A DNA stretch of 64,000 bases from Myoxocephalus aenaeus (lineage: Eukaryota; Chordata; Actinopteri; Perciformes; Cottidae), in contig JBAMJR010000032.1 in the NCBI GenBank assembly GCA_038501785.1, positions 2,198,501 to 2,262,500 on the forward strand, read 5' to 3'. The translations under genes were made by a program, and so were the position numbers. Each line of letters opens with the position of its first letter. Position 1 is the first letter of the stretch. Under the pieces are notes generated by a model. The model did not search any database and was not told the origin of the DNA. It worked only from the letters and a program-made list of their open reading frames with translations. Shown piece by piece: positions 13,040-24,005 of this stretch.

Positions 13040-13520
13040 TAAGAAACCTGAGTGTCATTTTAGTTTCTGATCTCAGCTTAAAAGCTCATTTAAATACATT
13101 GACCAAATACTTTATAATTTGCACACAAAAAACAGGAAGCAGAAAAGATTGTTCCTACTCGTGTTTCTTATACCGTAACGCTCGCTTACCAAGAGCAGCC
13201 ATTGTAAGCAGACTGTTGCTGAGCTCATTTTACTCTGTACAAACCTTCACTGGCTCCCAGTTATCTATTAGAATGTATTTTAAAGTGCTCCCCTTCCCTC
13301 TCTCTTCACTTCTCTTTTATATCACAGATATCATTTTATGATCCTCAACGAGCTCTCAGATCCTCCACAGCTGCTCCTTTACTGTTCCCAAGGTCACCGC
13401 TAAAGACCTTTTGGTGATGCTACTTTAAGCTGCTGCCAAAGACTCTGCCTTTAAATATTAGACTTTCTGACTCAGGGGACAGTTTTACATTTCTACTCAA
13501 CATGCATCTTTGTGATATTG
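13040..13520 (+). mobile_element. LINE ORF2 C-terminal relic
   Basis: Shifting + frames read 'KAHLNTLTKY', 'LYKPSLAPSYLLE', 'YDPQRALRSSTAAPLL' and 'PRSPLKTFW', which follow the order found at the C-terminus of many L2/CR1-type ORF2 proteins. Stops and frameshifts show it is dead. It ends about 200 bp before the long trinucleotide array. Confidence 0.65.
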
Positions 13521-13726
13521 CCTCTAACTAGCAGCTGTCGGTGTCTTTTTGATCTTTTATGATTTCTTGTAATCTTTGGATAATTGAAACAATTCTCCCT
13601 CCTCCTTGTGCATGTGTCTGGTTTTTAAATTAAAGCAAACATGTTTAGTTTTTTTGCTTTTGCTGCATTCTGTGCATGAAAGGTTCAATAGAACTAAAGT
13701 TTATTTATTTATTCATTCACAGTATG

Positions 13727-13749
13727 ACTACTACGAGTACTATTACCAC

Positions 13750-13786
<37 letters not shown>

Positions 13787-13797
13787 ACTACTACCAC

Positions 13798-13834
<37 letters not shown>

Positions 13835-14163
13835 ACTACTACTACTACTACTACTACTACTGCTACTACTACTGCTACTGCTACTGCTACTACTACCACT
13901 ACTACTACCCCTACTGCTACTGCTACTGCTACTACTACTGCTACTACTACTGCTACTACTACTACTACTGCTACTACTGCTACTACTACCCCTACTGCTA
14001 CTACTACTGCTACTACTACCCCTACTACTACTACCCCTACTACTACCCCTACTACTACTACTGCTACTACTACCCCTACTACTACTACTGCTACTACTAC
14101 TGCTACTACTACTGCTACTACTGCTACTACTACCCCTACTACTACTACTACTACTACTACTGC

Positions 14164-14196
<33 letters not shown>

Positions 14197-14327
14197 TACT
14201 ACTACTGCTACTACTGCTACTACTACCCCTACTACTACTACTACTACTACCCCTACTGCTACTACTACTGCTACTACTACTGCTACTACTGCTACTGCTA
14301 CTGCTACTACTGCTACTACTACTACTG

Positions 14328-14358
<31 letters not shown>

Positions 14359-14384
14359 CACTACCCCTACTGCTACTACTACTG

Positions 14385-14415
<31 letters not shown>

Positions 14416-14507
14416 CACTACCCCTACTGCTACTACTACTGCTACTACTACCCCTACTACTACTACTACTACTACTGCTACTACTGCTACTACTACCCCT
14501 ACTACTG

Positions 14508-14538
<31 letters not shown>

Positions 14539-14598
14539 CCCTACTGCTACTACTACTGCTACTACTACCCCTACTGCTACTACTACTGCTACTACTAC

Positions 14599-14631
<33 letters not shown>

Positions 14632-14651
14632 TACTACTACCCCTACTACTG

Positions 14652-14689
<38 letters not shown>

Positions 14690-14730
14690 GCTACTACTAC
14701 CCCTACTGCTACTACTACTGCTACTACCCC

Positions 14731-14763
<33 letters not shown>

Positions 14764-15053
14764 TACTACTACCCCTACTGCTACTACTACTGCTACTACT
14801 ACTACTACTACCCCTACTGCTACTACTGCTACTACTACTACTACTACTACTACCCCTACTACTACTACTACTACTACCCCTACTACTGCTACTACTGCTA
14901 CTACTACCCCTACTACTACTACTACTACTGCTACTACTGCTACTACTACTGCTACTACTACCCCTACTACTACTACTACTACTACTACTACTGCTACTAC
15001 TACCCCTACTGCTACTACTACCCCTACTACTGCTACTACTGCTACTACTACCC

Positions 15054-15091
<38 letters not shown>

Positions 15092-15142
15092 GCTACTACT
15101 ACCCCTACTGCTACTACTACCCTACTACTGCTACTACTACTA

Positions 15143-15177
<35 letters not shown>

Positions 15178-15199
15178 ACTACTACTACTACTACTACTG

Positions 15200-15230
<31 letters not shown>

Positions 15231-15289
15231 TACTACTACCCCTACTACTGCTACTACTACTACTGCTACTACTACTACTACTACTACTA
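13727..15289. repeat. 1.56-kb (TAC)n-type trinucleotide array
   Basis: About 520 trinucleotide units, mostly TAC (equivalently CTA/ACT), interrupted in a patterned way by TGC and CCC units; one stretch of five GCT units lies near 15163. All three + frames and some minus frames stay open for hundreds of codons only because the repeat lacks stops (poly-Tyr, poly-Thr, poly-Val). It is not a gene. Such a pure array is likely length-variable and hard to assemble. Confidence 0.97.
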
Positions 15290-15438
15290 TTCTTTCCTCT
15301 TGCACAGGTCTTATTTAGCAGTGTGGTGAATGAGAGGCTGCTCTCCACAGCCCAGCTGTCTTCATTACAGTGAGTTCCTTCAGCCTCCTGTCATACAGAT
15401 CAACAACATGGCCACCAGGGGGCCACCATGATTCAACC

Positions 15439-15561
<123 letters not shown>

Positions 15562-15652
15562 AACTCAGTTAGGAAATCCCTCTAGTGGACTAAGAAAAAT
15601 ATTAAGGGTAAAGGAATGAACTAATGATGAATAAATAACTGAATGGCTTAAG

Positions 15653-16145
15653 TGTCATGCTGTTGGTTTGTTTGGTGTCTTGTTTTGTTGTGAAGTCCTT
15701 GTCTTGTGTGTCCTCTGTGTTTCTGCACTCCCTCTCCTGTGATTGTCCGTGATTGTCTGTCTGCCCTGTTCCCTGATTGTGTATTCCTTTCACCTGTGCT
15801 GCCCTCTTTGTTTTCCACCTGTTCCTCGTTACCTTCCTCTTGTATTTAAACCCTGTTTGTCTCCTGTCCCCTTGTCGGATTGTACTCTGTTTCCCCCGTC
15901 TGTTACCCCTGTTGGATGTCCCGTGAGTGTAACTGTTTTATGCCTGTTTTTCTTCCCTTTTTCTGCTCCCTGTTTTTGATCCTGGTTTTTGCCTCCTGTT
16001 CTTGATCCCTTTTTGAGATTACTCTTTTGTTTGTGTGTTCCTCCTTCCTGTTTTTGGAAGCCTGAGTTTTGTTTTGTGAATTAAATTTACTTTTTGAACT
16101 GTTGCTTCGGCATTTGGGTCCTCTCTCCTTACCCCACACCTGATA
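15653..16145 (+). mobile_element. solo LTR with 5-bp target duplication
   Basis: The element starts TGTCATGCTG and ends CACACCTGATA. It is flanked on both sides by TTAAG (15648-15652 and 16146-16150), a 5-bp duplication of the length made by retroviral-type integrases. Inside are a TATA-like 'tgtatttaaaccc' near 15841 and an 'attaaa' polyadenylation-type signal near 16081, in the order of a promoter and 3' end in one LTR. The 493-bp length fits. No gag or pol lies nearby, so recombination between two LTRs probably removed the interior. The terminal CA is mutated to TA. Confidence 0.7.
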
Positions 16146-16428
16146 TTAAGGTCTGGCATCTATAATAAAACTATTCATAAAGGGTCAAAACCGGGAAATC
16201 AGTCACTCAGGCAAACACATCCTAAATCCAAATTGCCAGATAGGGTCGGAACAGGAACATCAAATACAGTCACTAGAATAACACTGCAGAGCTTGGCAGT
16301 AACCCACAAAACAATCTGGCACGGATCTATTGCAAGTGGACGGATATCAATAGTGAGGGACTAATAAGGGAATGGGCTGCAGGTTAGATGAAGCTGTTCA
16401 TCAGGCCATTTATTCTTTGCAGAGCCAG

Positions 16429-16740
16429 TGAAATATGGAGCTAAATCCAGGTCATATGTTTTGTTCATTTGAAAAAAAGATTTGAACCTGAAAAATGAAG
16501 TTTTGTTGTTTAACTTGAAAAATTCAACAATATATTCAAAATAAAAATAAGTGTATGAAAGTTTTTTTTAGGTTAAATATAATTTTGATTCAGTTCTGTT
16601 TAATATATATAATGTATTTTTTCAGTAACAGATTTTCTATTTTCAACTTTTGCTCTCTTTTTTTTTTGTTTGAAATCTTTTTTTTTTCGGGATCAAATCT
16701 TTTTTTCAGGTTCAAATCTTTTTTTCAGATTTATTCTTAG
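16429..16740 (+). repeat. dispersed repeat with 'ttgaacctgaaaaa' words, copy 1
   Basis: Matches the reverse complement of 23700-24005: 'ggagctaaatccaggtca', then 'tgttttgttcatttgaaaaa', 'gatttgaacctgaaaa' and 'cagtaacagattt' in the same order. The two copies face each other about 7 kb apart. No coding capacity is seen. Confidence 0.75.
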
Positions 16741-16960
16741 AGCAACTGAAAAGGGACTTTCTTCAGAGACTACTGACTAAAGTGTCCCAGGTCACGCAAA
16801 GACTGTCCCTACATGTGGACTACTGCAGTTTGTGGTCAACCAGGAGATGGTTCTGTTTAGGTCATTATCGGGCCAGGTTGAGATGCCACAGGATGTTGTA
16901 AATGCTTTGATGCAGTTGTCAACACTTGTCAATATAGACAACTCTGATCTGACCCCTATG

Positions 16961-17456
16961 CTCTGCACAGAAAAATATAGTGTAGTTAAAAGTAGACTGT
17001 TTCCTTCTTGAATGTGTGAAGTAAATATCATTGAAGGAAAATAAGGACTTGGGACAGCACTTCAGTACAGTACTATAATTACTGTCAACATATCAGTCCA
17101 CCGTCTCTCTGACAGTGTGGAAAATGATCTGGCATAACTCCAGTCTACCAGATCCAAGGGTCACAGCTGAGTGTGTGTGTGTGTGTGTGTGTGTTGGCGA
17201 CCTCACTTGTCCTTTATCCACATCCCCTTCTGTGCCATGAGTTTGGCTCCAGGTTAATCATTAGTAGAAGACAGATTGAATTGAAAGCGGCACGACTTAT
17301 ATTAAGTTAACACGAGCCTACGATCCTCCATCGTAGCAACTTTCATTGAGCGCGACTTCTTCTCAATCAGCTTCAGATGGATGCATTGTGGGAAAGGTCA
17401 CACAAGAGGATAAAAAGACAGAGTTACATAGAATGTCTTTTCATGATAACTATATT

Positions 17457-17506
<50 letters not shown>

Positions 17507-19013
17507 ATTTTATTTTTTTACTTTCTGTGTTCAAGTTCCAGTCGGACTGAAAATCATGTTTAGTGCCAAGTTAGTGTGACCCATGTATCCACAATAGTCA
17601 CATTTATGGCACATAACTCCAGGTCCAAATACACTTTGTTGCAATTTTACAGAGTATAGAAATAAAGTCATGCATTATACATTTTTAATATACTTAGAGT
17701 TCTAAAATTAAAAAGTATTCATTATGAAGAATGGCCTATTTCAGAATCACATTGTAATTATTGATGCATTTATGTGTTCACCATTTAATCTTGCAGTTAT
17801 TAAATGTTGGACTAAGTTGAATTACTCTATATACTACTGTGTAGTTTTGATTGTTTGTTGTTTTATCAACGGGGATCAATAAACTCTCAACTCATTAACA
17901 TATGATACATAATAATGTATTTGACTTATTTTGTTTTAGTTTTAGTTATCTGCAAAGTAACTAGCAACTAAATGTATCAAATGAATGTTGTCGAGTGACA
18001 TGTACAACATTTGTCTTTGAAATGTAACCGACTAGAAGTAAACATAATTACAAAAGGTAAATACTGTATTAGTAAAGTATACAAGTAACTCAAAATTGTA
18101 CATGAGCAAATGTACTTTCCACCGCTGGTGTAATTGCACGTTGATACCGAGAGTAAAAAGAGCAGCTACTGATGTTTCTGTGCTTATCCTTTGTCCCTGT
18201 GCAGGATTGGATACATTAAAAAGCTGATACAGTACTGTATCACAGTTTCTACACAGTGCACATGATGCGACACTTCCTGTGCATTAAGGAACACTTACAG
18301 TAATATAACATAATACGTCACCCCAAACTACACAAATGCCTCCTCCAGCTGTGAGCCTCTCAAAGTGTAAGCTTCTTAATGCAGTGCCATCATTTCCCCT
18401 TCATGCAAAGTCTTGGTTTCCTTAGTAATGTGAATACATGGCACTCAATGCATGGGTTGCTAATGCTTTATTACTGCATTCATTCAAAGTTCATGGTACC
18501 AGACAGGACAATAATCATAATCTTGTTGTTAAACAAATTGAGTAAAACATATAAATCATAACCTGCTGAATGTCAAAATATAGACCAGGCAAGACTAGCA
18601 ATTAAAGGTAAAGTTATACAGTCTAAAGCATGCGACATCCATCTCCTTTTACACATTCCATGCATACCTGAAATACTTGTAAATGATCAAAATTAACAGT
18701 GACTTTCTACTATGTTACTAATACACATTATTCATAATATCCCTTATTCATTATTTGATCCCTCTTATGTGTTTAAATGTACACAGACATTATTTATTTA
18801 CCAGTGTAAGTCATAATAAATTATTACAATTCTACAATATACAAAACATTGTCTCGACATACTAAATCAGGAAGTCATACTCAAACAGAGCATGCAAATA
18901 GATAATTATTATAAACTACCTTGAGAGGAAGAAGATTAATTTTGGATGCAGGCTTATATACAACATCAACATAGTCTAATATGTGGAAGATTAGTTGTAA
19001 CGCAAGCTTCTTC
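16961..19013 (-). repeat. 2-kb repeated segment, copy A
   Basis: The reverse complement of this segment matches 35117-36878 over nearly its whole length. The fixed points are the shared LINE C-terminal end, the (TG)n at 17171-17194 (a longer (CA)n in copy B) and the (TA)n at 17460-17500. Copy A carries about 255 bp (around 18033-18287) that copy B lacks. Because the segment includes the last codons of a LINE ORF2, it may be the 3' part of that LINE with a long UTR; a segmental duplication is the alternative. Confidence 0.85.
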
Positions 19014-19740
19014 GTTTCCGGATTGTAAAAGAACATTTTCTCCCTGATACAGTTAATATGTAAATGAAAGTTCAGAGGTGAGCCATAGGCCCAAGTATTT
19101 GTTATGTTCAACTCTCTGAATCAGTGTACCATCAAGACAGGTCATAACACACGAATATGCTTTAGATTTGGATGTAATGTACCAAAAATCATAGAAAGAG
19201 ATTTAGTTTTAATGAGTAGTAATTCATTGGTAGCAAGTCATTGTTGTAGGGTTTTAAAATACGACTGCAGAGCTGATTCAATCTGTATTAAGTAATTTTT
19301 ATGTATATATTACCGTATCGTCCACATAAAGCTGAACATAACACTCGGAACAAATGGAGTGGAGGTCATAAATAAAAATGGGAAAAATAAGTGGTCCAAG
19401 AGCCTTGGCGCACTCCACATTGTGTAATACTTACTAGTATGACAACACATTGTTTTCTGTTATATAGATAGGAATTGAACCAATGTAAAGCATTGAGTTA
19501 CAGAACAAAATAGTTTATCTAAAAGACAGTAGTGGTCAAACAGATCAAAAGCATTGGTCAAATCAATGGGAATTGCGGCCATTAATTTACTATCATTAGA
19601 TACACAGAAAATATTGTTTGTAAAATGTAGCAGAAAGGGAAAAAGGAAATGCACAGAATAGCCCTTTCCACCCTGACAGGAAAAGAAGTTGGGGCCAAGG
19701 AGGAGATAAATGAGCCTCACCTGTGAGCTGGAGGAAGAGA
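18881..19740 (-). pseudogene. LINE ORF2 reverse transcriptase remnant
   Basis: Minus-strand frames show RT motif A as 'IDLTNAFDLFDHYCLLDKLF' (19500-19560 region), then 'AKALGPLIFPIFIYDLHSIC' and 'VQLYVDDTVIYT' (motif C, with the Asp pair intact), then the C-terminal 'ETKKLALQLIFHILDYVDVV' ending at a stop at 18881. Frameshifts and stops separate the parts. Finger and endonuclease domains are not visible upstream. The last 130 bases belong to the segment repeated at 35.1 kb. Confidence 0.8.
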
Positions 19741-19971
19741 ACAATCAACTAAAGCAGCACGGAGGATGATTCATTTTATTTTTTGTTTCATGTGTATTCT
19801 TTAAGTTTTTTGTATTGTATTTTAGCTGATTGGAGGTCAAGATAAAAATACAAAGCTTGATGTTTCTTTTTACACAATTGCAAATAAGTATATAAATGTA
19901 CCTATATGGATATATTCAACTATGATTCTTTCTCCTCTGTGAATATAATATTGGGTCAATGACATGACGAT

Positions 19972-20011
19972 ACTGCTAAATAAGACCTGTGCAAGAGGAA
20001 AGAATAGTAGT
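19972..20011 (+). repeat. 40-bp exact copy of the trinucleotide array's flank
   Basis: These 40 bases are the exact reverse complement of 15283-15322, the right edge of the (TAC)n array, including the first array units. Here the unit is not expanded: after 'tagtagt' the sequence goes straight to 'gtaacg'. Confidence 0.85.
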
Positions 20012-20109
20012 GTAACGATCCCCGTTACCTTGTGAGTATCGGGCAGCACAAGGAGGGCAACACACGGTCGTTTGCAGTTTCTTAAAGGAGAAAAACCCCA
20101 GTAAGGTCA

Positions 20110-20360
20110 ATGTCAGTGATGAAGGACTGCAATTCACGTCAGCGTTTTGACACCAAACACAGAGCCAAGTATGCTAAATTTAGCCTCCAAGAAAAACATA
20201 CAATTGTCCAAGAATTAAAAGGTAGACTGCAATCACAGCAGAATATATTCTCAAAAGCTATAGCCCAACATTATGCTGCTGTGAAAGCTAACTTAATTGT
20301 GGCTGAAGAAATCACCTGAGCTGTAGCAGCGCATGCTAAAGGTAGTCTAATCTCAGAAAC
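20110..20360 (+). pseudogene. hAT (Charlie8/GTF2IRD2-type) transposase N-terminal remnant
   Basis: The + frame reads 'RFDTKHRAKYAKF' (end of a BED zinc finger), then 'LKGRLQSQQNIFSKA' and 'VKANLIVAEEIT', then after one stop 'AVAAHAKGSLISETL'. This order is typical of the hAT-derived transposases related to GTF2IRD2 and ZBED-type fish proteins. The zinc-finger cysteines and the catalytic and dimerisation parts are absent, so it is a short dead remnant. It is not linked to the hAT elements at 21.4 or 26.2 kb by any sequence I can see. Confidence 0.6.
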
Positions 20361-20879
20361 GCTGGCCAGTTGACCCCACCCCCCTCCCAAAAACAAAAAC
20401 TTTTCGGATCTACACGATTCACGTGGATGACATATTTTGATTTCAAAACGGCGAATTTCGCCGAAAGGTGACAAGTTTGCAGATATGATTTTATATAGCC
20501 CAACATCACAAATACAAATTTGCCTCGGCGGGCTTTACAATCTGTACACATAAAAACCCTTTCACAGGGAAAAAAAGGGAAGAAACCTGAGGGAGAGCAA
20601 CAGAGGAGGATCCCTCTCCCCGGATGGACAGAAGCAATAGATGTCATGTGACCAGAATGAATAACGTAACGGAGTTACAGCACATTCAATGAATATGACA
20701 GAAATTAATCATATAATGAGTGGTAGGCATGGTCCATGATCCAGATAACTACGATCCATGAAGCAGAAGGAGGTAGAGGGCCATGGCAGGAGGCAGGACT
20801 TGCTGCAGGCACAGCCACGATACATGGCAACAGGCAGGACTGGCTCCAGGCATAGCCACGATCCACTTGGAGGAGTAGA

Positions 20880-21044
20880 TTCATTTAGGCTGACATATTC
20901 CTCATGCCTCAGCCAGGTTTCAGTAAGACAGAACACATCAATATGATTGTCTAATATTAATTCATTTACTAATACAGCTTTATTATCTTTAGACAAAGAT
21001 CTAATATTTAGGAGTCCACATTTAATTATCCTATCGTGTTGCAC
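20880..21044 (-). pseudogene. LINE ORF2 endonuclease start, truncated
   Basis: Reads 'KCGLLNIRSLSKDNKAVLVN', then 'HIDVFCLTETWL', the N-terminal APE-type endonuclease blocks (N-x-R-S-L and the catalytic Glu in T-E-T-W). It stops abruptly near 20880, where 3' UTR sequence begins. Confidence 0.75.
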
Positions 21045-21240
21045 TGTTGCAATAGTGGTGTTAACCTTTTTGAGGTTATTTTCTATAACTCCTCTTTTGG
21101 TTACTTTTGATTTAATTAATTTAAGTGGCCGTGGGACAGACAGTCTCTATAGAGTTAAAGGTGGGCAACTGCCCTAAATAAAATGCAGGGAATGCCGAGA
21201 AGGTTGTAAGACTACAACTCTGCTTCTGCTTCCTGGTCTG

Positions 21241-21436
21241 TCATGCACAAAGTCGACCAATAAACTTGGTCATATTTGCAGAAAGGAGATCCGCTCCATC
21301 CGAAGTGGGATGAATGCCGTCTCCCCTAATCAGACCTGGGTTTCCCTGGAAAGACCGCCAGTTATCTAAGAAGCCCACATTGTTTGCTGGACACCACCGT
21401 GACAACCAACGGTGGAAAGTTGGCATGCGGCTATAC
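21241..21436 (-). pseudogene. LINE ORF1, C-terminal esterase part
   Basis: Continues ORF1 beyond the hAT element: 'FHRWLSRWCPANNVGFLDNW', then 'RGDGIHPTSDGADLLS', where D-x-x-H is the final catalytic block of the SGNH fold. The stop is at 21241. That the domain is restored on both sides of an exact 8-bp duplication proves the hAT insertion was secondary. Confidence 0.75.
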
Positions 21437-22598
21437 CAGAGGTGTCAAAAGTATTCACATTCATTACTCAAGTAGAAGTATAGATACTAGGGTTTAAAAA
21501 TACTTCTGTAAAAGTTGAAGTATCAAATCAAGCTTTTTACTTCAGTAAAAGTGTAAAAGTACTGGTTTCAAAACTACTTAAAAGTATAAAAGTAAAAGTA
21601 ATGTAAGGGGACACCGACACAAACACTTAAAGCTGTGGTTCTCAAACTTTTTCTGTAAATAACATAATTTTGTGACTCATCTGTGCTTTTATAAGTAACA
21701 GAATAAAGACAATTGCAATCACTTTCAAGTAAATCAGATTGCTCCATCAGACAATGTTTTGTGTAAGTTCTATATGTGCAAAAAATAACTAATATTTAGT
21801 TACTACTAAATAGCTCATTGTGGAAAACAATAAGCTTTTAATTTTTTTTGCCAAACAAAACAGAATGAGTGCAGATATGTGAGCATCAGGTTGTATCAGT
21901 ATTAGTGGCTGCAGTGAGCTGCTTTCCTCTACACATATTTTATAAACGGGGTTGTAGATTTGATACGGCCTCTCTCAATTCATGCTCAATATTGAGCTTA
22001 GATCTGTTTTTTTATTTTGAGAAACGCAAAAGCAGGAAAAGACGAGCTCACGGAGACTTCTGGCAAAACGCCAAAGAAAATCGCGTCGAGTCACGCATGC
22101 GCAAGCGTAACCTGTTAACGGCGTACCGTAACCATTTACCCGAAAGTACAGGCATTTCTCCATGTATTTATTAATGACTGAGTTTTATATCCGTGTACTT
22201 TGTACTTCTGTAATATGTGAAGCCAGCAGCTCATTGTTGGTAGAAGACACGAGCACTTTGTCTCTTTCAGAGAGCTACCGTTGCCATCTTCACTCTCTGT
22301 CCGCTGGTGTGTGTGCTCAGTGCTCACCTGTGTGCGCGCGCACGTATGTGTGCGTGCGCACGTATCTGTGCGCAAACGGGGCGGAGAGTTTTTTTTTTTT
22401 TTGTGTTTTTGAACGATGACAAGCCGGAATGAAAACAAACCAATATGAAATAGTAACGAGGCTATTTTTAAAATGTAGGGAGTAGAAAGTACAGATATTT
22501 GCGTGAAAATGTAAGGAGTAGAAGTAAAAAGTTGTCTGAAAAATAAATACTCCAGTAAAGTATAGATACCCAACATTTCTACTTAAGTGACACCTCTG
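21437..22598. mobile_element. non-autonomous hAT element, 1162 bp, perfect 8-bp TSD
   Basis: Ends are CAGAGGTGTC and GACACCTCTG, flanked by the identical octamer GGCTATAC at 21429-21436 and 22599-22606. Both ends hold many 'aagta'/'tactt' words (for example 'tcaagtagaagta' inside the left end and 'tctacttaagtgac' inside the right), as in subterminal transposase-binding arrays. The interior has no transposase. It does hold a CpG-rich part (about 22080-22390) with 'cgcatgcgcaagcg', close to an NRF1-type site, and alternating purine-pyrimidine 'gtgtgcgcgcgcacgtatgt'. It sits inside LINE ORF1. Confidence 0.9.
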
Positions 22599-22612
22599 GG
22601 CTATACATCTCA

Positions 22613-23228
22613 TCAGTAACCGTATTTGGGAGAGGGCCAGAGAAAACTACGGAGTCCGCCATTGTTTTGGCGTAAGCACACACCGACTGACTCCACATTG
22701 ATTTTAGTGACCTCCGAGTAGCGAAGTCGGGAGTCATTACCGCCGACGTGTATTACAATCTTACTGTATTTACGTTTATCTTTAGCCAACAGTTTTAAAT
22801 AGGACTCAACGTCGCCCGCTCTGGCCCCAGAAATACATTTGACTGTGGTCCCTGGTTTCGCTATCTTCACGTTTCTAACTTATGGAGCTCCCGACAACCA
22901 AATTTTGTTTCTCAGTGGCGCTGAGTGGCGAGAACCGGTTAGAAACGCAAAGAGGTTGGCGGTGTCCAGAGGACTGCTCAGATCCAGGCTTCTGCCTCCC
23001 TCGTACAGTCACCTGGCGTCCCGGCTGCTCGGGGGCTGCCGGGGAACAGTTAATGCTATCAGAAGCTAAAGCTAGTTGGTCCGCACCGACTATGGGAGTT
23101 GGGCTGGCTAATGTAGCTAACGTCTGAGCTTTGATGGTGCGGAGACGTGCATCTAACCCACTGAGACCTGCCTCCAACATAGCGAATAAACTACACTTAT
23201 TACATGTACCGTTATCATTAAAGATCAT
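22613..23228 (-). pseudogene. LINE ORF1, N-terminal and esterase part
   Basis: Starts with 'MIFNDNGTCNKCSLFAMLEA' (a CxxC pair) and a short 'LDARLRTIKAQT' segment that may form a coiled coil, then a Pro/Ser-rich linker. After a frame break it continues with 'SKIVIHVGGNDSRLRYSEVT', the block around the conserved G-x-N-D of SGNH hydrolase folds. The frame runs into the hAT insertion at 22598 and resumes at 21436. Several frame changes show it is inactive. Confidence 0.75.
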
Positions 23229-23363
23229 GTGAAAGATGTACAGCAGGTGATCAGGCGCTTGTACTAGAGAATATCACACAATTAGCTTGGTTTAACTGGA
23301 GCTGAGACAAGTACGTTGTCGGCTAACACGCACACGGTGGAACCGGAAGTTACAGGGATGTAA

Positions 23364-23403
23364 GGTACCCCTTACAAATCCAACGTTGTAAGGGGTACTT
23401 ATA
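23364..23403. repeat. inverted repeat beside the LINE 5' end
   Basis: 'ggtaccccttacaa' and 'ttgtaaggggtact' are near-perfect complements around a short spacer. It lies about 130 bp upstream of the LINE ORF1 start, so it may mark a LINE 5' end or the end of a further insertion. Confidence 0.55.
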
Positions 23404-23699
23404 AAGGTTTTAGTTTAACGTTACAATCGCCACGGCAAGTTCGGGAGTTTACGTAAATAATTAAACTTAGCGATCATTTCTTTTTTTTTTAAACACAGCC
23501 CATATCTCATAAGGGTTACGGTATTTGAGCAATTTAAATGAATTTATTCAACCTGGCCAAGTTTATTGTTCTTATACTGTGAATGAATCGCCAAGCATGG
23601 TCTAAAACAGCTTGCTAAACAGTTTTTTTGTTTTATTTAGTTTACTGCCAATCCCGTGAATTTGCTGTATGAAGGGAGTCATAATTCTCGTAGTACCCA

Positions 23700-24005
23700 C
23701 GTTACCTGAAGACCCTGTAGTGGATACCACGCCCCCACGCCAGATCCGGGCCAAAACTCTGAACCTGAAAAAAATATTTCAAACTGTAAAAAAAAGAGTG
23801 AACGTTGAAAATATGAAATCTGTTACTGAAAAAAATAATTTTATTCACAAAAAAAACTGAATTGAATCAAAATTAAAAAAACGTTTCATACACTTATGTT
23901 TATTTCAAATACATTTGTTTGTTCAACAACAAAACTTCACTTTTCAGGTTCAAATCTTTTTTTCAAATGAACAAAACATGTGACCTGGATTTAGCTCCTT
24001 AGTGA
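23700..24005 (-). repeat. dispersed repeat with 'ttgaacctgaaaaa' words, copy 2
   Basis: Reverse-complement partner of 16429-16740. Beyond the shared part it continues into 'ccgggccaaaactctgaacc' near 23746, which copy 1 lacks. Confidence 0.7.

Larger units (their letters stand above)
20487..23230 (-). mobile_element. LINE with ORF1, truncated endonuclease and 3' end, split by a hAT element
   Basis: On the minus strand, 5' to 3': an ORF1 start near 23228; an ORF1 esterase (SGNH-type) domain split by the hAT element at 21437-22598; the first part of an APE endonuclease (about 21044-20880); then directly the 3' UTR (20870-20487). The RT domain is missing, so this copy has an internal deletion of most of ORF2. 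The 3' UTR matches 58091-58440 closely. Family resembles L2/CR1-clade elements that carry an esterase in ORF1. Confidence 0.8.

Noticed and set aside
13606..15373. Very long open frames (over 540 codons) reading poly-Tyr, poly-Thr or poly-Val
   Set aside because: They follow only from a stop-free trinucleotide array; several frames on both strands stay open equally and no non-repeat domain exists.
16792..16969. Minus-strand frame with several Cys next to an acceptor-like 'tttttctgtgcag'
   Set aside because: No domain, no neighbouring exons; the acceptor-like word is the edge of the 2-kb repeat.
20709..20880. Extension of the LINE endonuclease frame to 20709
   Set aside because: This part is antisense-read 3' UTR shared with 58.4 kb, so the continuing frame is accidental.
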